Assembly: GCF_000233695.2 (NCBI RefSeq)
Contig: NZ_CM001488.1
Coordinates: 924,792-988,791 of the forward strand
Origin: Desulfobacter postgatei 2ac9
Lineage (GTDB): Bacteria > Desulfobacterota > Desulfobacteria > Desulfobacterales > Desulfobacteraceae
Reading direction: 5' to 3'
DNA length: 64,000 nucleotides
The notes under the pieces are model-generated. The model saw only the letters and a list, made by a program, of their open reading frames with translations, was not told the DNA's origin and did no database searches. A program made the translations under genes and the position numbers. Each line of letters begins with the position of its first letter. The first letter of the stretch is position 1. Positions 44,818 through 55,071 of the stretch are shown in pieces.

Positions 44818-46240
44818 GTACGGATTCGGTCATGATTCTGCGGATCTGCTGTTCTTTTTCATCCGCATCCAGGCGGAAAAAATCCATAGCGCGGTCCACG
44901 GCCCAGTTTAGGCCCTGGGCATCGTGAACATTGAAAAGAAATCCATTGCCCGTTGAATGGTCCGCATCCAGTTGTCTGACCGTGTCATGCAGACCACCTG
45001 TGTCAAATACAATGGGCAGGCTGCCGTAAATACCCCCGATCATCTGGGGCAATCCGCACGGCTCAAAGGAGGACGGCATGATAATAAAATCACTGGCAGC
45101 GAACGCCTGGTGAGACAGCTGTTCGTTGAACCCCCAGATACTGATCCTCTGGTGCAGGCCATGGAAATCAACAATATCGTGGAAGTGTTTCAGATATGCC
45201 CCGTCCGCTACGGATACGATTTGAATGCCGGTATCCCAGTACCGGGAAATAATATCATACATGGTTTCTGCCAGAAGCTGACAACCTTTCTGCACAGGAT
45301 CAAGACGGGAGGGCCAGAAAAACATAGGCGCATCGGGATTGATCTCAAGGCCCACGGATTTTTGCAGAAAATTTTTATTCTGTTTTTTTTTGGCACGGTG
45401 GTTCTTGGGCCCGTAATTGAACTGAACCATTTCATCCACGGCTGGATTGAATTCTGGCTCAGGCGCATTTAAAATGCCGGTGGCGCATTCGGCCTCCCAC
45501 TTATGGGTTAGCTCTCTTCTAAGATCCGGTTCCACAAACGGATGGCGGTTTTCAACAATTTCACGAAGGAACGTGGGACTTACCGTGTTCACATAATGGG
45601 CGGAAAACACCCCTGACACCAGAAAATCCACCCGGTTGGTATTCCGGCTCTCCTCGTAATTAACGGGCGGATGTTTGAAGTAGAGCCAATGCCAGAAGGC
45701 TGCCGCATCAATCCCTCTGTCCTCAATTGTGGCCAGGGTTGAGGTCATGGTATGGATGTTGTGAATGGTGAACAGGCAAGGGATTTCGTATCGCCTTGCC
45801 ATGGCCGGAATCAGTCCGGTCATCCAGTCGTTGCAATGGATGATGTCCGGATTCACCCTTGGGATGATGTTGTTGATCACCTCGCGCTGGAAAGCCAGGG
45901 ATACTTTGAGATCCTTATCCGAATAGCCGGAATAAACACCATCTTTGTAAAGAAACACCCGGTCTACTGCAAAATGAATGCGTTCCTCATGCAGGCGTCG
46001 GCGGATTTTTTCCACCTCCCGGTGATGCCGTGGTTCATCATTGCCATGATAGATCGACCTGTAATCGGGTATGGCCACATGAACATCGCAGCTTAAATCA
46101 TACAATGCGGAGATCAGTGCCGCCGACACATCTGCCAGACCTCCGGCCTTGGCTGAGTAATCCTCGGCGCCAGGGCTTATACCTTCCGGAAGATAGGTGA
46201 CTTCAGGGGTTACAATAAGAATTCTTGGTCTAGTGGGCAT
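44738..46240 (-). CDS. glgA: Glycogen synthase (GT5)
   Basis: Transfers glucose from ADP- or UDP-glucose to the growing glucan. GT5 hallmarks: SAKAGGLADV near the N-terminus (the KxGGL nucleotide-binding loop) and the C-terminal PSSFEPCGLPQMIGG with the catalytic Glu. 500 residues. An insert with a KKKQNKN segment lies between the two Rossmann domains. The start at 46240 follows GGAAGG; an in-frame start at 46312 adds 24 residues without support. It overlaps the branching-enzyme frame at its end. Confidence 0.92.
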   Translation of the reverse strand: MPTRPRILIVTPEVTYLPEGISPGAEDYSAKAGGLADVSAALISALYDLSCDVHVAIPDYRSIYHGNDEPRHHREVEKIRRRLHEERIHFAVDRVFLYKDGVYSGYSDKDLKVSLAFQREVINNIIPRVNPDIIHCNDWMTGLIPAMARRYEIPCLFTIHNIHTMTSTLATIEDRGIDAAAFWHWLYFKHPPVNYEESRNTNRVDFLVSGVFSAHYVNTVSPTFLREIVENRHPFVEPDLRRELTHKWEAECATGILNAPEPEFNPAVDEMVQFNYGPKNHRAKKKQNKNFLQKSVGLEINPDAPMFFWPSRLDPVQKGCQLLAETMYDIISRYWDTGIQIVSVADGAYLKHFHDIVDFHGLHQRISIWGFNEQLSHQAFAASDFIIMPSSFEPCGLPQMIGGIYGSLPIVFDTGGLHDTVRQLDADHSTGNGFLFNVHDAQGLNWAVDRAMDFFRLDADEKEQQIRRIMTESVLEFNHSRCAESYIKLYEKMLQRPFLV

Positions 46241-46351
46241 AACAACCTTCCATTTCCTGGTTTTCGGAGTGCTGCCGGCACTGTCCGTAATAGGTTGACA
46301 GGGCGCAAACAATTGATTTTGGATGATATAACATTTTTTGTGCCGACAATG

Positions 46352-49300
46352 TTACGTTTTATTCTTAATTCGGTTCAGTTTATGGGCAACCCTGGCAATT
46401 TCGCTGCATCCCCAGGCCTGGGCATCGCATCCTCTGGGGGTGTGCGGGAAATTACCATCAAGGATTTCAGGTACGAAACCTGCCGCACCCGTGCGCATCA
46501 ATGGCAGAGAACTGCCCAGCCAGGCCAGGGCTGTCGGAATACCCGAAGGGCCGAAGGCTGTGGCCCAGGCCTCGCAGAATATCGGAAATTGCCATGTCCA
46601 GGCTGTTCCGTTGTGGTAAGCCGGTTTTCTTTGGGTGTCTTCATCTCCCTGGTAATATCCGGCATAGGGGGTATGGGGATTTACCAGATGCCGGCCGTTT
46701 CGTTCAATGAATAGCGGCACGGTAAGAGGCCGGTCCGCAAGGCTTCTGATGGCGCCCGGCACCAGAAGTTCCCTGCAGGTTTCCACCACCCGGGCCATGA
46801 TGTTTGGGGCGTCGATGACCCCTAAGGTGATCAGCAGCAGCTGATTGGGCCGAAGTGCATCATCAGGGATTGCATGTCCGGCGTCAACCGGTCCATTGCA
46901 GTGCAGGCAGTCGCTGAAAAAACCATCGTTCTCGCGCCAGAACAGATTCATGATGGCGCGTTTTACCGTGTCTGCATGTTTTTGCCATTGCGCTTGCGTG
47001 TCCAAATCATCAACCTGGGATAAAAACTCAAGGGCATGACACCACAACGCCTGGATCTCAATGGGATATCCCTGGCGGGGGGTGCCTGCCGGGAAATTGG
47101 TATCCATCCAGGTAAAATGGGCCGGGCTATAGAGCAGCATGGATTCAGGGTCTGCCTTGACCCCGGTGGGCGTGCCGTTGATCATGGATGATGCCATATC
47201 TTTGAGTATCTGTATCATGGTGCGCTGGCCGATGTTTTGGGTGAGTACCACCTCTTTGCTAAGGGCTTGGGTCAGTTGGCGGCAGCAGGCAAAAAACCAC
47301 AGGGGGGCATCCGAAGTCTCGATGTTCCTTGCATCATCACAGCATATCATATTGGGCAGGGTACCGTCTTTTTCAAATTTTCCGAAAAGGGTGAGTATGT
47401 CAAAGGCATCCCGGGTTCGGCCAAGCTCTATCAGGGCACGGCAGAAGATCAGGCTGTCCCTTCCCCAGTCCAGGAACCAGGGGTATCCTGCCACCACGCT
47501 TTTTTCCTCTCCCCGGTCCACGATGAATGCATCAAGGCTTGCCTTGATTGCCTGAGAAAACGGTACGGTTGAATGAAACGGACCGGGCAGGGAGATCTCT
47601 TTGCCGTCTGATTTGATGTCTGGGAGTTCAGGCATTGATTCTTTATCAATGACACAGGCTTTCAGACTCACGGTGTCTCCGCCCTTGACATTGATGCTGA
47701 AATAGCCCGGGCTGAAAAGATCTGAGTTGGCATCCAGTCCCCGGGTGGCTTCAACATTTCTGTGGACCATATATTGCCATTCCGGTTTCAGGAAAAATGC
47801 ACCCCGGCTGCTGGACAGCCGAAGTATCTGTCTTGTTTGGGAATGAAAGAAAAATCCGTTTTCAAATGCCGAAATTCGTAACGGCCATTGCTGTTCAGGT
47901 CCGGTAAAGGCCTTAACCGTATCATGGAAACTTCTGTCTTCAATGTCTGGACGGATGATAAGCGTGACCTCACGTTGAGGATTAAGGCGCAGGGGATTAT
48001 CCGTCGGTGGGTTTTCCCGGTACAGGGTCAGGGTCACGGTGTTGGTTTTTCGGTCCATCTCCAGGAACAGGTCAATGACATAATGCCTGCCTTCGGCTGA
48101 GGGTATCCTGAACCGCCATTTCCCGCCCTGGTCATGGGAGGCCCAGAATGTCTCCAGATAATCCAGCCCAAGTTCCCTGGAATGGCCCTGGAATACCCCC
48201 CATATTTTGAACCGGGACAGGAGCATCCACCGGTTTTCAGGCATGAGAGGATTCAGGTTCGCACCCAAAAGGCCATCATAACGGCTTTCCAGGTGGCTGA
48301 AATTCGCACCTGCCCGCATCATTGCACCCAGGCAGGTGGTGGACAACTGTTTGATGGACGGGTCTTGTGCAATCTCCCTGCGGGTAAATAAGAGACGCAG
48401 ATTAAGGGTGTTAAATGGCGGTAGATATCGGATATTGCCGGTTATTATTTTGGTCCCTTCGGGTCCGGATATGCGCAGTTTGAGCAGGCAGTCCCTGTGA
48501 CTCTCTTTTATCTCCATGGGCATGAAAATTGCCTGGTATGCAGAATTCCCCTCTACGGGAAGGCTTTCACAGAATCCCAGACACTGTTTGTCCGACCCTG
48601 CTTCTTCAAGCTGAACCCTGAAATGCTTTTTGGACCGGACCAGCAGGAAAAACCCCGGGGGAACCATTACCCTGCGGTTGATGTCCCTGTGGACATCAAA
48701 CAGGATGACACGGCTTTGTCGCTTGTCCGGGTAGAGTGCGCGGATAAAGGTTTCAGGATTTCGTGCCAGATCCATGGCTGCCCGGTCTACATCCAGGTCG
48801 GCCAGATCCATGTGGCCGTTCACCGCAGTGAACACCTCAAGGGCCAGTGCTCTTCGTTTCTGCATCAGAACCCTGCCCGGCATGGATAGCTTGCCCGCCG
48901 GCTGGGACTCAAGCAGGTTCAGATCACCCTTTTCAGGACTTAAAGCCAACACTGCGCCTGGTTTCAGGGGAATGCGGTATTTTCCTTCTCTGCTTTCTGC
49001 CTGAACCGTGTTGCCTGAAATCAGGTCTGTCCATGGAAAGGCCGCACCACCTTCCGCGCCAACCGGCCACACTGCCATGCCCTGACCGTCGCAGTCCAGG
49101 TTGATCAACACCAGCATCCGCGAATTATAATGGGGATTGAATCTTAGCAGTGCCAGGGCCTGGCTCTCTTTTTCATGGATAAGGTTTAATTGCGTGCCAC
49201 TGAAAAAGGCAGGGTGTTCCCGTAAAATAAGATGCAGCCGGGTGATATAATCCACCTGGTTGACTGGATTTCCCCAATTCAGTCCCGGGGAGTTGTGAAC

Positions 49301-50695
49301 ATTGATTTTCTCCTTGGCAAACCATTCTACACCGTTGGTAAATCCGAATCCCCCGCAGATACTGAAAAGCGCGCAGAGTCCGGTCCTCATTTTCGCATAG
49401 GTATGGGAGACCTTGGCCAGGCGTTCATTATCATGGGTCTCCGCAAAATGGATTAAGTGGCCGCAGGTCTCCGAAATGTTTACGGCATGGGGTAAGTACC
49501 GGGATATCTGTTCAAGGGAGTATTCCTGGAAAAGTTCTGAATAAGCCCAGTTAAAATTTGCGCGCTGGAGCAGGTAAAGGGTTGCATCTGGTGGTCCTCC
49601 CAGTCCTTCAAGAAAAAAAATCGTGTCGGGGTAATGGCGTCTTACCTTGGCAATGATATATTCCCAGGCCCGTTCCGGGATCATGTATCCGGCATCGCAT
49701 CGGAATCCGTCTACACCCCGGCGGCACCAGAGCTGAAAAATATCAGCCATGTACTGCCACAGATCCGTGTGTCGGTAGTCCAGCTTGGTCAGGTCCGCCC
49801 ATACAACACCCCAGGCACCGGGCATACGGATTTTGCCGTCATCCTCCCGGTCCAGCCATTCGGGGTGGGATTCATGAAGGCTGGCTGCCCAGCCCGTATG
49901 GTTGATGGCAATGTCAAGGATTACATAGCCGTCGTGATCATGCACGGCATCCACCAGCTCTATGAATTGTTCAAGGGGGGTCGCTGCCGGGTCAAACTGG
50001 GCCTGGGCCGGGTCCACATCCGAAAAGTCCAGGGCGGCATAGGGACTTCCAAACCGGCCCATCCGGGCATAGGTAGTGGGCGTGGGGTGAATGGGCAGAA
50101 GGTGAAGCCCCCGGCAGCCCATTCTGGAAAAGATAAAGTTTAACTGTTCCTTTAAATCCCTGAATTTTCCGGATTTGGGAATCACTGTGAATCCCTGGTC
50201 ATCCAGCTTCTTGATCACGGCATCCAGATTGGGGGCCTCGAATTTTGCATCTTTGGTAGGGCCGAACTGCCGCACAAAAGCGTTATAAATGATATTGGCA
50301 CAGCAGGAACCTGCCGGTTCAACACAGATTTTGGTGTTCTCGCCTTCGGGCCATACCGGGGTATCACTGCCCCGGGGAATAAAAAAACATTTGGCCTGGA
50401 ATGATCCGGTTTGGGTCAGGGGAAGGCGGATGGAAAACGTTCCATCACCATCCGCTTTCATGGGCAGGTCATGCCAGGCCTCGCCCAGTTTGATTTCGTT
50501 TTTTTCCACCCGACGAATAATTTCCCTGCGAATGGCATTTGCATTACCCAGATTGGTTCTGATAAAGGCCCGGCCCGGCCGGTCAGGGGATATGCAAAGC
50601 TCGAAAATGGCAACATCTCCGCAGAATAAGATCCGGGCTGCTCCGGGAGCCGGATTTTGGGTAAGCAAAAGTATTTCCTGATTTTCTGTTACCAT
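46352..50695 (-). CDS. Bifunctional-type glycogen debranching enzyme (GH13-like plus GH133)
   Basis: 1447 residues. The N-terminal third holds a GH13-like barrel with ILDIAINHTGW, nucleophile Asp in GFRCDAGY, Glu in FLEGLGG and ETHDNERLA, suited to glucanotransferase action. The C-terminal part (about 1030-1440) is the GDE/amylo-alpha-1,6-glucosidase domain with WFLDWGRDSLIF and GTLPNMI. The layout parallels the eukaryotic two-activity debrancher, whereas many bacteria have only the isoamylase-type GlgX. A beta-rich region of unknown role lies between. No clear ribosome-binding site precedes the ATG at 50695. The gap to glgA (46241-46351) is featureless. Confidence 0.88.
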   Translation of the reverse strand: MVTENQEILLLTQNPAPGAARILFCGDVAIFELCISPDRPGRAFIRTNLGNANAIRREIIRRVEKNEIKLGEAWHDLPMKADGDGTFSIRLPLTQTGSFQAKCFFIPRGSDTPVWPEGENTKICVEPAGSCCANIIYNAFVRQFGPTKDAKFEAPNLDAVIKKLDDQGFTVIPKSGKFRDLKEQLNFIFSRMGCRGLHLLPIHPTPTTYARMGRFGSPYAALDFSDVDPAQAQFDPAATPLEQFIELVDAVHDHDGYVILDIAINHTGWAASLHESHPEWLDREDDGKIRMPGAWGVVWADLTKLDYRHTDLWQYMADIFQLWCRRGVDGFRCDAGYMIPERAWEYIIAKVRRHYPDTIFFLEGLGGPPDATLYLLQRANFNWAYSELFQEYSLEQISRYLPHAVNISETCGHLIHFAETHDNERLAKVSHTYAKMRTGLCALFSICGGFGFTNGVEWFAKEKINVHNSPGLNWGNPVNQVDYITRLHLILREHPAFFSGTQLNLIHEKESQALALLRFNPHYNSRMLVLINLDCDGQGMAVWPVGAEGGAAFPWTDLISGNTVQAESREGKYRIPLKPGAVLALSPEKGDLNLLESQPAGKLSMPGRVLMQKRRALALEVFTAVNGHMDLADLDVDRAAMDLARNPETFIRALYPDKRQSRVILFDVHRDINRRVMVPPGFFLLVRSKKHFRVQLEEAGSDKQCLGFCESLPVEGNSAYQAIFMPMEIKESHRDCLLKLRISGPEGTKIITGNIRYLPPFNTLNLRLLFTRREIAQDPSIKQLSTTCLGAMMRAGANFSHLESRYDGLLGANLNPLMPENRWMLLSRFKIWGVFQGHSRELGLDYLETFWASHDQGGKWRFRIPSAEGRHYVIDLFLEMDRKTNTVTLTLYRENPPTDNPLRLNPQREVTLIIRPDIEDRSFHDTVKAFTGPEQQWPLRISAFENGFFFHSQTRQILRLSSSRGAFFLKPEWQYMVHRNVEATRGLDANSDLFSPGYFSINVKGGDTVSLKACVIDKESMPELPDIKSDGKEISLPGPFHSTVPFSQAIKASLDAFIVDRGEEKSVVAGYPWFLDWGRDSLIFCRALIELGRTRDAFDILTLFGKFEKDGTLPNMICCDDARNIETSDAPLWFFACCRQLTQALSKEVVLTQNIGQRTMIQILKDMASSMINGTPTGVKADPESMLLYSPAHFTWMDTNFPAGTPRQGYPIEIQALWCHALEFLSQVDDLDTQAQWQKHADTVKRAIMNLFWRENDGFFSDCLHCNGPVDAGHAIPDDALRPNQLLLITLGVIDAPNIMARVVETCRELLVPGAIRSLADRPLTVPLFIERNGRHLVNPHTPYAGYYQGDEDTQRKPAYHNGTAWTWQFPIFCEAWATAFGPSGIPTALAWLGSSLPLMRTGAAGFVPEILDGNFPHTPRGCDAQAWGCSEIARVAHKLNRIKNKT

Positions 50696-50867
50696 GGTTT
50701 TATTTTAATAAGAGGTTGGACTGTAAAAGAGTTTGATTTTTAGGTATTTATTATAACATATAATTACAAAGAGTAAATAATAAAAAACTGGCTTTTTTAA
50801 AAAAAAGCAGCTATGCAGTAAGACTCAAATTTTAAATTACATACTTGTAGCTGAAAGGACAAGGGAG

Positions 50868-51974
50868 ATGAAAAAAGTCGGAATAGTTGGCTGGCGGGGG
50901 ATGGTAGGTTCCGTGCTTATGGAAAGAATGTCTGCACAGAATGATTTTCAAAAATTTACACCGGTTTTTTTCACCACCTCCCAGGCCGGACATGCTGCGC
51001 CTGATGTGGGGCAGGGTGCTTCGGAACTCATTGACGCTTTTGATATTGATACACTCATGGAAATGGATATATTGGTGACCTGTCAGGGCGGCGCTTACAC
51101 AGAAGCCGTACGTCCCAAAATGACCGAACGGGGCTGGGACGGATACTGGATTGATGCGGCATCCACCTTAAGAATGGATGATCAAAGCATTATTGTTCTG
51201 GATCCGGTCAACCTGCCGGTCATTGAAAAGGCCATATCCACGGGCATTAAAAACTTTATCGGCGGCAACTGCACGGTATCATTGATGCTGATGGCCCTGG
51301 GCGGACTTTTTGAAAACGACTGGGTGGAGTGGATGACTTCGATGACCTATCAGGCGGCTTCCGGTGCCGGTGCCAAAAACATGAGAGAGCTTGTAGCCCA
51401 GATGCGAACCATTGGTGACAAGGCGGCCCCGATTCTGGATGACCCTGCTTCAGCGATTCTTGATCTTGATAGGAAGGTTACCGATACCTTGCGGTCCGAT
51501 GCCTATCCCGTTGAAAACTGGGGGGTTCCCCTGGGTGCCAGCCTTATCCCCTGGATTGACCGGGCCATGGAGAACGGCCAGACCCGGGAGGAGTGGAAAG
51601 GATTTGTGGAAACCAACAAAATTCTGGGCCGCTCGGACAATCCTATCCCCATTGACGGCCAGTGCATCCGCATTGGGGCCATGCGATGCCATTCCCAGGC
51701 GTTCACCATCAAGTTGAAAAAAGATGTCCCTTTAGACGAGATCAATGCCGCCCTGGCTGCCAATAATGATTGGGTCCGGGTAATACCCAACAATAAGGAA
51801 GATTCCATCAGGGAGCTGACCCCCGCCGCAGTGACAGGTACCCTGAATGTACCCGTGGGCAGAATCCGGAAAATGAATATCGGTGAAAATTTTCTCACTG
51901 CATTTTCCGTGGGGGATCAGTTGCTCTGGGGCGCGGCCGAACCTTTGCGGCGAATTTTAAATATCATTCTTTAA
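50868..51974 (+). CDS. asd: Aspartate-semialdehyde dehydrogenase
   Basis: NADPH-dependent reduction of aspartyl phosphate to the semialdehyde for lysine/diaminopimelate, threonine and methionine. NADP-binding [10 protein letters not shown] at 5-14, catalytic C135 in GGNCTVSLM and the substrate/acid-base segment [12 protein letters not shown] are present. 368 residues matches the long Gram-negative type. GGGAG precedes the ATG. The U32 gene starts 11 bases after its stop, so they may be cotranscribed. Confidence 0.95.
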   Translation: MKKVGIVGWRGMVGSVLMERMSAQNDFQKFTPVFFTTSQAGHAAPDVGQGASELIDAFDIDTLMEMDILVTCQGGAYTEAVRPKMTERGWDGYWIDAASTLRMDDQSIIVLDPVNLPVIEKAISTGIKNFIGGNCTVSLMLMALGGLFENDWVEWMTSMTYQAASGAGAKNMRELVAQMRTIGDKAAPILDDPASAILDLDRKVTDTLRSDAYPVENWGVPLGASLIPWIDRAMENGQTREEWKGFVETNKILGRSDNPIPIDGQCIRIGAMRCHSQAFTIKLKKDVPLDEINAALAANNDWVRVIPNNKEDSIRELTPAAVTGTLNVPVGRIRKMNIGENFLTAFSVGDQLLWGAAEPLRRILNIIL

Positions 51975-51985
51975 AACCAGAGAGT

Positions 51986-53860
51986 ATGTCCTGCCTGGAA
52001 CTTTTGGCGCCGGCGAAAAATATGGCATTTGGCAAGGCCGCCGTTGATCACGGTGCCGATGCCGTGTATATCGGCCCTGAGCGGTTCGGCGCAAGGGCTG
52101 CCGCCGGCAACAGTGTGGCCGATATTGAGGCATTGTGTACCTATGCCCATCGCTATTTCGCCCGGGTGTATGCAGCCTTTAACACCCTGCTTTTCGACCA
52201 TGAACTTGAACCGGCAGGGCGTTTGATCCAACAGCTTTACCATGCCGGGGTGGATGCCCTGATCATCCAGGATATGGGGCTTTTAGAGATGGATTTGCCC
52301 CCCATCCCCTTATTTGCCAGTACCCAGACCGATAACCGGACCCCGGAAAAGATCAGATTCCTTGAACAGTCGGGATTTTCCCGTGTTATTCTTGCCCGGG
52401 AACTCTCTTTATCCGCCATCAGGCAGATCCGGGAGGTCACGGGTGTGGAGCTTGAAGCCTTTGTCCACGGGGCTTTGTGTGTGTGTTATTCCGGACAATG
52501 TTACATGAGTGCGGCCATTGGCGGCAGAAGCGCCAACCGGGGCGCCTGCGGCCAGCCCTGCCGGCTTGCCTGGAACCTTGAAGATAAAAAAGGAACGGTT
52601 CTTTGTGAAAACAGGCATCTGCTCTCTTTAAAAGACATGAACCGCGCTGATTTCCTGGGGGATCTGGTCCGGGCCGGAGTCACCTCTTTTAAGATCGAGG
52701 GCAGGCTTAAGGATCTGGATTATGTAAAAAACATCACGGGATTTTACCGCCAGAGGCTTGATGCCCTGATAGAAACCGATTTATCCCGGTCCCCCGCTTC
52801 TTCGGGCCGTACAACGTTTTTTTTCACACCCGATCCCTACAAAACCTTTAACCGGAGATTTACCGATTATTTTCTTTCCGGTTCGCCAGATTCTCCAACG
52901 AGCTCAATTGATGCATTTGATACGCCAAAATCAGTGGGAGAGCCTGTGGGAAAGGTGAAGCAAATTAAAAATCAGTCCCTGGTACTGGACCGGCCCCATG
53001 ACCTGCGCGCCGGGGACGGAATCTGTTTTCCCAACGCACCGGGCAGGCTCAAAGGGTTTTATGTGAACCGGGTGGATGAAAATGCGTTTGTATTTCCGTC
53101 CGGAAAAACACTAATTCATAAACATGATCTGCCTAAGGGCACCATGGTATTCAGGAATCATGACCTTGGGTTTGCACGCTTGATGGCTGGCATGACCGCC
53201 CAAAGAAAGATATCCCTGGATATGACCTTTTGCGAACATCCCCAAGGGTTTGAGCTTTCCTGTGTGGATGAGAACAATATCCGGGCCCGGGCACTGCTTC
53301 GTGTTTCAGGCGATCCGGCCCGTAATCCCGACACGGCCAGGGCAGCCATTGAAAAGCAGTTGGGCAAACTGGGCAATACCTGTTTTGAGTTGAACCGTCT
53401 TGAAATCCTTTCAAAGCCGGTGTTTCTGTCTGCAGCTGATCTGAACTGTCTGCGCCGGGATCTTGTGGCCTGCCTGGAAAATAACCGGTTAACCGCCTAT
53501 GCGCGAATGACAGCCGGGCCCAGGCCGGCACCGGTTCCTTTTTACCGGGAACACCTTGATTTCCGGGCCAATGCTGCCAATCATCTGGCGGTTCAGTTTT
53601 ATAAGAACAGGGGCGTAAAATCCATTGACCCTGCCTTTGAATGTGCTCCGCCAGGGCCGGGAACCCCGGTCATGACCACAAAACACTGTATTCGCCGCAG
53701 CCTTGGGTGGTGTTCCGGAAAGACAGAGAAAAAACCGAACAATGCCCCGCAGTCTTGTTTGGGGCCGTTGTTTCTGACCCATGGCAAACTCCGGTTTGAA
53801 GTGGTTTTTAACTGCCGGGAATGTGAAATGCAGATTTACACCTTTTTCCACAGCGCATAA
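51986..53860 (+). CDS. Peptidase U32-family protein (RlhA/TrhP-like)
   Basis: 624 residues. The U32 signature is clear: EAFVHGALCVCYSGQC near 155-170, then RSANRGACGQPCR, whose four cysteines probably hold an Fe-S cluster. Despite the name, the best-studied members (RlhA and TrhP/YegQ) hydroxylate rRNA or tRNA, so an RNA-modification role is more likely than collagenase activity. The C-terminus has a further Cys set ending FNCRECEMQ. It overlaps the convergent thiD gene by 25 bases. Confidence 0.85.
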   Translation: MSCLELLAPAKNMAFGKAAVDHGADAVYIGPERFGARAAAGNSVADIEALCTYAHRYFARVYAAFNTLLFDHELEPAGRLIQQLYHAGVDALIIQDMGLLEMDLPPIPLFASTQTDNRTPEKIRFLEQSGFSRVILARELSLSAIRQIREVTGVELEAFVHGALCVCYSGQCYMSAAIGGRSANRGACGQPCRLAWNLEDKKGTVLCENRHLLSLKDMNRADFLGDLVRAGVTSFKIEGRLKDLDYVKNITGFYRQRLDALIETDLSRSPASSGRTTFFFTPDPYKTFNRRFTDYFLSGSPDSPTSSIDAFDTPKSVGEPVGKVKQIKNQSLVLDRPHDLRAGDGICFPNAPGRLKGFYVNRVDENAFVFPSGKTLIHKHDLPKGTMVFRNHDLGFARLMAGMTAQRKISLDMTFCEHPQGFELSCVDENNIRARALLRVSGDPARNPDTARAAIEKQLGKLGNTCFELNRLEILSKPVFLSAADLNCLRRDLVACLENNRLTAYARMTAGPRPAPVPFYREHLDFRANAANHLAVQFYKNRGVKSIDPAFECAPPGPGTPVMTTKHCIRRSLGWCSGKTEKKPNNAPQSCLGPLFLTHGKLRFEVVFNCRECEMQIYTFFHSA

Positions 53861-54651
53861 AAATGGTGGACCGGTCCATGCCCCGAGCCGGTTTGGATAT
53901 CGGCACCGGCCTTTAATGCCTCGGTGATATAGGTTTTGGCCCCGGCAACGGCTGTTTTCAGGTCAAGCCCGAGGGCAAGGCCTGCGGCAATGGCCGATGA
54001 CAGGGTGCACCCCGTACCGTGGCTGTTTTTTGTGTTCACGCGGTCTTTTGTATAGCGTGTTGTCTGTCCGGATGCGGTTTCATAGAGCAGATCAATACCC
54101 GGGCCGGAAGTCAGATGTCCGCCTTTGAGCAGCACATTGGCTGCGCCAAGATCTGCAAGGTCTGCGGCGGCATCTTCCATTTTCTCCGGGGTGTCGATGG
54201 TTCTGCCTAAAAGCACGGAGGCCTCGGGCAGATTCGGGGTGATTACCGTGGCCAGGGGCAGCAGGTGGTTCGTCAGTGCGGCCACGGCATCGTCCTGCAA
54301 CAGCTTGTCGCCGGACTTGGAGATCATCACCGGGTCCAGCACCACATTGGGACAGTGCCATTGTTTGAGTTTTTCGGCCACTATTTTAATAACTTCAGGT
54401 GAATGGAGCATGCCGATTTTTACGGCATTGGTGCCGATATCCGACATTACGGCATCAATCTGTTCCCCGATAAATGCCGGGGGAACCGGAAAAATACCTG
54501 TGACACTGTGGGTGTTCTGGGCCGTGAGTGCCGTGATGGCGGACATGCCGAAGACCCCAAGGGCACTGAAGGTTTTCAAGTCTGCCTGGACACCGGCCCC
54601 GCCGCCGCTGTCAGAACCTGCGATGGTTAATGCACGATAGTATGTTTTCAT
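53836..54651 (-). CDS. thiD: Hydroxymethylpyrimidine/phosphomethylpyrimidine kinase
   Basis: Phosphorylates HMP and HMP-phosphate in thiamine synthesis. The N-terminus ALTIAGSDSGGGAGVQADLKTF, LDPVMISKSGDKLL, the ITPNLPEA segment and KNSHGTGCTLSSAIAA (ATP/anion hole) are canonical. 271 residues. The start at 54651 has GAAAGG upstream; an in-frame ATG at 54666 lacks one. I saw no TPP-riboswitch core upstream. A permease fragment resembling HMP transporters lies just upstream. Confidence 0.94.
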   Translation of the reverse strand: MKTYYRALTIAGSDSGGGAGVQADLKTFSALGVFGMSAITALTAQNTHSVTGIFPVPPAFIGEQIDAVMSDIGTNAVKIGMLHSPEVIKIVAEKLKQWHCPNVVLDPVMISKSGDKLLQDDAVAALTNHLLPLATVITPNLPEASVLLGRTIDTPEKMEDAAADLADLGAANVLLKGGHLTSGPGIDLLYETASGQTTRYTKDRVNTKNSHGTGCTLSSAIAAGLALGLDLKTAVAGAKTYITEALKAGADIQTGSGHGPVHHFYALWKKV

Positions 54652-54704
54652 AAATGTACCTTTCAATTAGTATATATATTTCATGCCTTAACTAAAATCC
54701 CTGT

Positions 54705-54730
54705 TTGAACGGAAAGTTGCCCATCTGCGG
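54705..54730. repeat. Copy 2 of a dispersed 26-base intergenic motif
   Basis: Matches 22 of 26 bases of 42645-42670, with core CCCATCTGCGG. It lies between thiD and a decayed permease fragment. Possible repeat-family end; weak on two copies alone. Confidence 0.3.
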
Positions 54731-54758
54731 CGTTGCGTTCAAATACTATTTTTCCATG

Positions 54759-54998
54759 TTACCATTCGTTGGACCAGATGCCGTACCCCAGCCAGATCAC
54801 AAGCAGCGGAGCCAGGGCAAATACCGGTACCGCCTCGGATGCAACCAGAAAGGGAGCCAACCCTTTTTCAATGCCGGGCCGGGCAAACATGAATATTGCC
54901 AAAGGTATCGATGTCACAAAGGCAAGTACAATGCCCAGGATGATCTCCAGGGCTGTGGCCAGACCCAGGACCTCAAGCATAGGTTGCTTCCAGTCTTG
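54759..54998 (-). pseudogene. Fragment of an ABC transporter permease (ThiX-like)
   Basis: Roughly 80 codons are readable: QDWKQPMLEVLGLATALEI, then the segment ASEAVPVFALAPLLVIW and GYGIWSNEW before a stop. These are the membrane segment and EAA-like region of a NitT/TauT/HMP-type permease normally about 250 residues. The frame is closed upstream by a stop at 54999-55001 and ends early, so both ends of the gene are lost. Proximity to thiD suggests a former thiamine-precursor transporter, which is inference. Confidence 0.65.
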
Positions 54999-55071
54999 TT
55001 GTTAAGCAATGCCGCAGGGGGAATGGGATAATTCTTACCTCATGAAAGTGCTTGGCGTCAATACAATTTAA

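Noticed and set aside
54651-54760. Possible TPP riboswitch upstream of thiD
   Set aside because: The conserved CTGAGA and ACCTGA elements of the thi-box are not present and the leader is short.
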